From contig NC_091976.1 of the NCBI RefSeq assembly GCF_036711975.1, positions 21,018,001 through 21,082,000 of the forward strand: 64,000 nt of DNA, read 5' to 3'. The notes beneath the pieces were generated by a model. That model was not told where the DNA came from. It ran no database searches and was given only the letters and a program-made list of their open reading frames with translations. Shown piece by piece: positions 57,301-64,000 of this stretch. Made by a program: the position numbers and the translations under genes. The stretch is from Onthophagus taurus (lineage: Eukaryota > Arthropoda > Insecta > Coleoptera > Scarabaeidae). The stretch's first letter is position 1, and each line of letters starts with the position of its first letter.

Positions 57301-60300
57301 TTCCGTTTTGAATTCGCCTTAAAAAGTACCTCCATTCGAAACGATTCGCTAAATCGCCGCCGACTTCTGTTCTTTGTTTCGCCGGAATTGGGTAACTTTC
57401 TCCCAAAAGCGGATCGATTTCGCTCAAAACCGAATAAGGAACTGTATCAGTTGTTATGGTGTGTCCCCATGAAGATGTTGTTTCGACAGCCCCATTTGGA
57501 AGGAGAATAGTTTTTTGTTCAGATTCTCCAATGCGATTTAAAACGACAGATCCTTTAATTAACATTGAATCGGGGTTTTTGGAGTTTTGCCAAATCTTTA
57601 CAGTCGCACCTTTTAACGAGAGATCAAAGGATAAGCTTATAACTTTTCCAGTTGGAGTTACAGCAGATGTAAGTCGCCCAAATTCGTCGTAATTATAGAC
57701 GTAACTTCTTCCGCTACTATCTATTTTTGTTTTTAATAATCCAGATTGTCCGTGGTAATCGAACGTGACGTTGTAATTATCTGGTGTGCTTAATTCGTGC
57801 AGCATTCTTAATCGTGACATTCTTAATCTACATTTTTGTCCTTTGGTGTTTTCGATTGAATTAACTTGACTTGAATAATCTCTTAATAAAAATACTTTAT
57901 TTCCAGCGGCGTCTGTTACGGTGCTTAATTTTCCGTTGCTTGTATTGACGTTGTAAGTAAAGAGGTAATTTGTTTCGCCGGTTAAAATATTTTTGGTGGC
58001 TATATGTTGACCGAATCGATTGAAAATATAAATTTCTTGCGTTTCTGGTGAGAAAATTTCGTATTCTCTTGATGTACTCGCATCTGGAATACTCGCCATT
58101 ACGGATCTTATACGATAATTTGCTTGATCTCCGATGTGTACGTTTCCATCTGGACTAACAGCAACTGCAGAAATCGTATTAAATTTCGAGTTGGAAGCTA
58201 AGAAGTGATCAGCTTCGAAGCAATCGCACCCCCGTTCTAAACAATTACATTTCGATTCGGCTCCGGCGTATGGCGATATTTTCCCATCAGTTCCGATAAC
58301 TCGTATCCTGTTTATCCTTTGAGAATCACTTTCAGCTACGTACAAATCACCCGCGGCGCTAAATCCTATACTTTGAGGCATAACCAACGTTGCATGTGTA
58401 GCCAATTCCATGTCATAACCAGTTAAAGGAGATGCACAATGAAGCGGTCTACCCGCTATAACTTTTACTCGTCCATCTGGAGTTAATTGCAAAATCATGT
58501 GATCATCAATGATGTGTAATGAATTATCTAGGGGATTTATAGCTAATTCTGTTGGCCATCTCAAATGCACTTCTTCGATGTTTAACGTTCCTTCACAAGG
58601 AATTGGTTTCCAATGAGATTTATGCATGTGATTTCCAATAACTGTTGTAACAATTCCGTCGCGGTCGACCATTCGAATATTAGTTCCATCAGCAAAATAT
58701 AAGATGTTGTCGTTAGAAACAGCTACTCCTTTGGGGTAAGCCAATTTAGCGTCTCTTGCCAAAGCACCATCCCCACAATGAGCCTCATCACCCGGAAGAC
58801 ACCTTTCTCCAGATCCTACGACCGTTTCCCAATTCCTATCGGGGTCTGTGTAATCACTTAAACTTTTAACTTTTATGATTTGGTGCGATTCTGGGTCGGA
58901 TATGTACAAAACACCGTCTAATGGACTTAAAGCCATGTGATAACGATACGACACTCTTGTAGAACTAAAAATGAAAACAAATTAAATTTTAATTATTAAG
59001 AGGGAGTTAAAAACTTACTTTAATCTAACTATTGTCCTCACTGTTCCATCAGTAAGAATTTTTCTTACTAAATTAAAATCGCCCACAAATAACGAACCGT
59101 CGGGAGCCGCTGCTAAAGCAACTGGCGCAAGAAGTCGTTGTTTAGAGGCTTGTCCTTCGAAATCTGTAGAATCTAACGGTCTTTGATGACCATCCCCCAT
59201 CGTAGTTAAAATAACGCGCGGTTTATGTTTCAGATATATATTAGATCCATCGCCTTTTTGTAAAATACCTACATAATAAAATTTTATTTAACAAAAACCT
59301 TTAAAACTCATTAACCGTTTGTATTACCTTCATGGAAATTATATCTATGATGAATATCTAAATTCCAACCACCAACCTCAGATATACTCATATCATGCCC
59401 GCTTAATTTAGTCGTTTGAACGTCCCATATAATGTCTTTACAATCAGAATATTCATATCCAACTTTAACAATAGCTGTGGTTACTCCATAAACCCTTTGT
59501 CTATACACGTTAGTTCTATTCCATGCGTACGTAAATTTAATAATAGGATCAGCCTCGAATGTTTTCTCAAATAAAATCCCTTCAATGGTAATTCGCAAAT
59601 GAATCAAATATAAAGTCGGTGGTATACTTTCGGGTGTTAGTTGTAATTGGATCGTAGATAAATATCCCGCCGCTCTCGAACTGTGATAAACTAAATTTAA
59701 GCCGGTTCCGGGTATTTGTAAGCTCTCTTGAACGACTTGGGATTCGGCTAAAATAGCGCTTTTATCCGGACAAGCTCCTTGAAACCCATGCTTCCAAGTG
59801 GCTAAAACCACGGGTTTCATGGTGTCGTAGTCGTGAGGTAAACAAGGTGTTATAATATGTGATAACGTTCTTTCTTCTCCTGTTACCATTACAATGTTAT
59901 CGATGATAATAACTTCGTTCCATGGTACAAAAACGATGTGGCTTTGAGCTCTAAACGGACTCCTACCGAATTGTAACGTAACGGCGCCTCCACCATTTAC
60001 TAGGAGATCAAACCAACCATCTTCGCGGGTTAAAGTGAAACCTTCTAATGGTGTGCTAGTACTAACGCGAACTCCCATTAATCCTTTAGCCATTTGAGTG
60101 GTAACGCGTCCTCGAACAACAGCAGATCGGCTACACGACACAAAAAAGCTTTAGATTATTGTAATTAACTTTTTGGTAAAAAAAGGTAGAAGTAAAAGGA
60201 AAGGTGCTGCTAAATACGAATGGCGAACGAATCATACGAAGCCAAATAAAATAGACGAACACATTGGATATAAAAATAAAAACGCAAATCAACCAGGCGG

Positions 60301-63300
60301 ATGTGATCTAGTAGAACGCCATCGAAATCTTACCTTGTATTAAAATGATTCCAGAAAACACTGCGCAGCATGGAAAAGTAGATTATTACATCAATGAATT
60401 ATTTCGAATGGCTGCTTGTTGAAATAGACACACGTAAATGAAAGATTGTAAGGTTTTTTTGATATGGTTACACTTTCGGTCTATGTTAACAAGCATGTGA
60501 AGCACAAGAAGAGGTCACACAGAGAACATTTAAGTTAATGGGGAGACAAATCGACACGGGGGCACAACAATGCAGCTATATCTCTGGTGATACATTAACA
60601 GTTTCTTCAGAGAACATATATTGTGAAAAAAATAAAATAATTTTTGAATAACAAAAATACCTCTCATTGAAGGTCTCTTGTCTGGCGTAATTTTGTAAAC
60701 TTCCTTCATCAATTAAGAATTTCATTCTTTCAAAGAATGAAGCTGTGATCGCTGGCGGTTGTTTTCTTAACAAAATATCGGTTGGTTTTGGTGCTGATAC
60801 ACACAATTGGCTCGTTCTACACGCTGGGTTTAAACAACATTCAGGGTCTTGACAGTCAATTAATCCATCTAAAAAATTAAATTTAAAATATAACTTCTTA
60901 TGAAATAAAAAAATTATGTTTACCTTTATCATTATCCCTATTATCCTCACAACTTTGTTCAAGTAATACACTACAATCTCTTCCATCCCACCCATGATCG
61001 CAATTACAGTACCAAGCTCCTTCCAACGACATTTTACAATGTCCATGGTTTGAACAACTATTCGGGCATCCTTCCATGGTGCAATGTTTTCCATTCCATC
61101 CAGTGACACATAAACACGTTCCGTTTTTACATTGACCATGTTCGTTACATCGAATATCACATTGTTTTAAGTTGCAGTATTCCCCAGACCATCCAGGATC
61201 GCATTGGCACGATTCTGAAACGCAATGTCCGTGTTGTCCGCAATCCAAATCGCAAAGTTCTTTAGAGCAATCATCTCCGGACCAACGAGCTTCGCAAGTG
61301 CACGTTTGCGTATCTAAATCGAACGTCCCATGACCTGAACAATCCGGAAGACACTGTAAAGCGTCTTTATCCATTTGGCTGCAATCCACGCCTTTCCATC
61401 CTTTTTTGCATATGCAAGTTCCTTCCAAACAATATCCGTGTGCGTTACAGGTTGGATGAGGACAGTCAACTTTATAATAAATGTAAATTTAATTAGAATA
61501 TTGAACATATTGAGATTTTTTTTGTAATTGAGATAATTGTTAGTACATAAAGAGAAATAAATTTTGTTTATTTGTACCTTCTTCGCAAAATTTGCCTTTA
61601 TAACCTCGAACGCATTGACATTTTCCGTTCGAGCAATGACCATGCCCATTACAATCAGGTACCTCACATTCGTCATGCCTTAAGGAACATTCCTTGCCTT
61701 TCCATCCGGGATTGCACTGGCATTCTCCGTTAATGTACTCTCCCCTTTGACTGCATAGAACCGGGCAAACACCTAATAAAAGGTAACATGCATAAGCTCA
61801 ACCCGGTTATTGGCCACATTGAGGTGTTAGAAGTAGTTTGTGTTTATGGTTAGTTTGATCGTAAGTGTAAGTTAGAGTCACTTACTTTCGCTGCAATCGT
61901 CTCCTCCAAAACCGGGATTACACTGACAATGGCCCATTAGACATTCCCCTTTTCCGCTACAACCATTAGGACAATTGTGGGTCATATCGTCTGCTACTGC
62001 TGCAACGAAACTGATTTCTTGTGGATCGCCGTCGTCGTTATACAATGATAGGAACCAATGACCTTGCTCCATGTAATGGGTTACTTCTTTCTTCACAGAA
62101 GACTATAATAATAACAAATTAAATTAAAATATAATTTTATTAAAAATTAGAATTTATTGATGAACTTACATAAGACGCTCGGGTAGTTCGAGCTTTAAAT
62201 CCACTAAGGACTTCCAGAATATGATACTGGGTGTGTGTGGGAAGGGCATTTCTTCTGGCATATACACCTATACTCGCACCTCTGGGAATGTTATAATCAA
62301 ATTTGACATAAGCAGCTTCGGACTGGTAAAACTGCATGTTCCAATAACCATAGGGTGGAATTTCTTTAGATAATCTTTGCCCCAACGAAATTTGAGCGAA
62401 TGTTGTGCCATCCGGCGGAAAAGATTTTGCAGGAAATGTCCTTGCGCCTGTTTAAAAAATCTCCATTAACAAACTTATTTTTATTTTACTAATTCTTGTT
62501 TAAGCATCAATTTTAATTAAATAAATTAAGATATTAGTACGCTAAAGCTCTAATGTGCTGAAATCTAAATAAAAAGTGATATCAGGTCAAAGCGGTTTCT
62601 TGATCATTCTGCTTTCATTTTCAGGGGGATTAATCCGTAGGCGTTCAGCGTTAGTCGGCGAAGGCAAAAGTGGCGTCGATTTATCGTACCTTCGAGGATC
62701 AGAATGGTTGGAGGTGGAGGTGTAGTGGTCATATCGGAACATGAGGACCATGTTGTCCACTCCGTAGTGGTGGAAGCGGCTTCGGTGGTTACCTCTGTCT
62801 CATTTTCTAATAAAAAGGAATTGTTAATCGCGTCGTAATCGAGAGCGATCTCTTTAGAGTAGTCCTTCTTAAAAAAATCGGGATCATCCATGCACGGGCA
62901 AGAGCATTGGCATTCGCCGCCCCATCGGTCGGAAGACTCTATCGGGGTTTCTTTTATAGGATGGTCAAGCTTTGTTAAAGCTGAAGGGATCAGATGAACG
63001 TCGGAATTATGGATGACGTCCGGGTTTTCCTTGGAATCCGTGGGGACGGATACGGAAAGAACGTAGACGTTTTGGGATGAGGGGTTTTTGGAGTCAGGAT
63101 CGGTTGATATTGTAACGTTAACAGTTATTTTCTTTGAAATTTGATTTTTGATAGTTGGGACGTCGATGTATTGTATAGAAGGGGGTTTAGTTGGGGTGTT
63201 CACATCAAAATCATGCACCGAATTAGTTTCTACAAATTTTTTTGGATTCATTTTAGATTCAACGTTATCAAGAGCAGAAAGGTTAAGATCTGTTAGTTCT

Positions 63301-63793
63301 TTAGAAAGATCGTGTGCGATGTTTGGTTTTTCGGTAACTTCGATTAAATCGTCCATTAAAATCGTTGTCACATCATTTTCTTCGGTGCTTATTGTATTTA
63401 AATTTTCCCATTCCGAATCTTCTTCTTCAGGAATGAATTCGTTGAAGATATCTTCTACGGTTGGAATGGAGGCATCGTCGTCTTCGTGGGTAGTTTCTTC
63501 TTCGCTATTGATGGTTGTGGTGTAGTCATGCAAAGGTGCAGAAGTATCATGCTCGATAGTTGAAAATGTGGAACCGTTTAGATCGGAATCATCATGCCTG
63601 TTATTCACATCTCTACGTTTTCTAGCTACAACTCCGTAATTACCTCCGCTACTACTGCTCGGCCTGGGTTTGCTGGATGTCGACAGGTTGGTTTCGGATG
63701 TTGTGGCCTTCGGTGCTAAAACCTCCGTGTTCTCGTCCACCACCACTGTGCAGGCGTTGGAGTTTTGATATGACCAGTTCAGCACGCCTGACA
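54328..63793 (-). CDS. Ten-m: Teneurin (Ten-m type), extracellular part; 5' exons outside window
   Basis: Twelve exons (62690-63793, 62170-62447, 61886-62102, 61578-61772, 60924-61469, 60661-60868, 60334-60360, 59328-60130, 59019-59268, 56939-58964, 55120-56880, 54328-55062) join in frame to 2715 residues and a stop. Teneurins are type II neuronal receptors for synaptic partner matching, binding other teneurins or latrophilins. In order: an acidic Ser/Thr-rich linker with RKRR, the FPPDGTTFAQ block, eight EGF repeats (2 and 5 lack one Cys, giving the free Cys used for dimerisation), the Cys-rich and TTR/FN-plug region (RSAVVRGRV), an NHL beta-propeller, YD repeats forming the barrel, and the Tox-GHH-like C-terminal domain (GRGEWTEEEKEELI). 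The initiator, cytoplasmic and membrane exons lie beyond 64000. Choice of Ten-m over Ten-a rests on overall EGF-region resemblance. Confidence 0.95.
60334..60360 (-). CDS. Ten-m: 27-nt teneurin cassette microexon
   Basis: Between the exons at 60661-60868 and 59328-60130 lies a 27-nt segment with AG before it (GCGCAG) and GTAAGAT after it. It adds VFWNHFNT-type residues (SVFWNHFNTS across the joins) without changing frame; skipping it joins ES directly to RSAVV in frame. Insect Ten-m proteins carry a very similar VFWNYFN segment here, as I recall, which supports the call. It may be alternatively spliced. Confidence 0.8.
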
Positions 63794-64000
63794 CTGGAAT
63801 TTTTGAAAGGGGGGTTAATTAGAACAGAGAACGGCCGAAACGTTCGAGGTATAATTAATTTCTTCGTTATGCACGGCCTAATTGTTAGGTTCAGACGGGT
63901 TCAATTTGTTCCGCATAATTTTGTAAATTGTTACCTTACAATAGGGCGGACCAGGTTTCTTCTGGCGGACAAGCGTAATGGCTTTGTGTGCCTTTGTGGA
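63794..64000 (-). other. Teneurin intron (partial)
   Basis: The sequence right of the acceptor at 63794 contains no further exon that I can recognise. The intron continues beyond the window. Confidence 0.6.

Noticed and set aside
60576-61160. 194-residue minus-strand ORF in the teneurin
   Set aside because: It is partly out of frame with the EGF exon and reads through an intron; only 60661-60868 of it is exon.
1-64000. CRISPR arrays, operons, prophage or other bacterial systems
   Set aside because: The window is eukaryotic; its tandem repeats have ~180-, ~362- and 45-bp periods and no spacer structure.

Overview
This window is animal nuclear DNA: AT-rich, with short introns that have GT/AG borders, and long intergenic stretches full of decayed transposons. 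The gene content is that of an insect: a Ten-m type teneurin, GlcAT-I, a LIN-9/Mip130 homologue, Nup50, a JHAMT-like methyltransferase relic and a Ly6 protein. A beetle is my best guess, from the methyltransferase family, the short-intron style and the mix of RTE-, jockey- and R1-like LINEs, Tc1/mariner relics and ~180-bp satellites. The order is an inference and was not tested. Exon borders below were read by eye from splice sites and reading-frame continuity.

Left third (1-14 kb): no intact gene. It holds a Harbinger-like relic and a LINE relic near 4-5 kb, four 181-bp tandem repeats (7.24-7.96 kb), a broken JHAMT-like methyltransferase (8.1-9.0 kb), a Ty3/gypsy relic (9.6-10.56 kb), a second, deleted copy of the satellite-methyltransferase-gag block (10.58-11.61 kb), and a jockey-like LINE that keeps its 5' half (11.6-13.97 kb).

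Middle (14.7-45.2 kb): GlcAT-I (+, 3 exons), a ZNF143/ZNF76-like seven-finger factor (-, 6 exons, first coding exon only 4 nt), a transposon-rich 17-27 kb stretch, a small secreted protein of unknown role (+), a dimeric 362-bp satellite (30-31.4 kb), a Ly6/uPAR protein and a FAM187-like Ig membrane protein placed head to tail (-), LIN-9 (+) divergent from them, another LINE stretch, and intronless Nup50 (-).

Right third (45.2-64 kb): a seven-finger C2H2 factor with an Ikaros/Hunchback-like C-terminal finger pair and a CtBP-type motif (-), an RTE-like LINE relic, then a long 3' region and almost the whole extracellular part of a teneurin (-, 12 exons in window). The teneurin's cytoplasmic and transmembrane exons lie beyond base 64000.

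The intact genes do not form one pathway. Two neighbours (FAM187-like and Ly6) are both surface proteins only 143 bp apart. LIN-9, ZNF143-like and the C2H2 factor are nuclear regulators, Nup50 serves nuclear import, GlcAT-I builds the glycosaminoglycan linker in the Golgi, and the teneurin is a neuronal adhesion receptor. I see no evidence of a wholly new biological system. The most unusual structures are a Tc1 element with a LINE inside it in what was a ~53-bp intron, the 27-nt teneurin microexon, the two satellite arrays, and a 130-bp fold-back hairpin.
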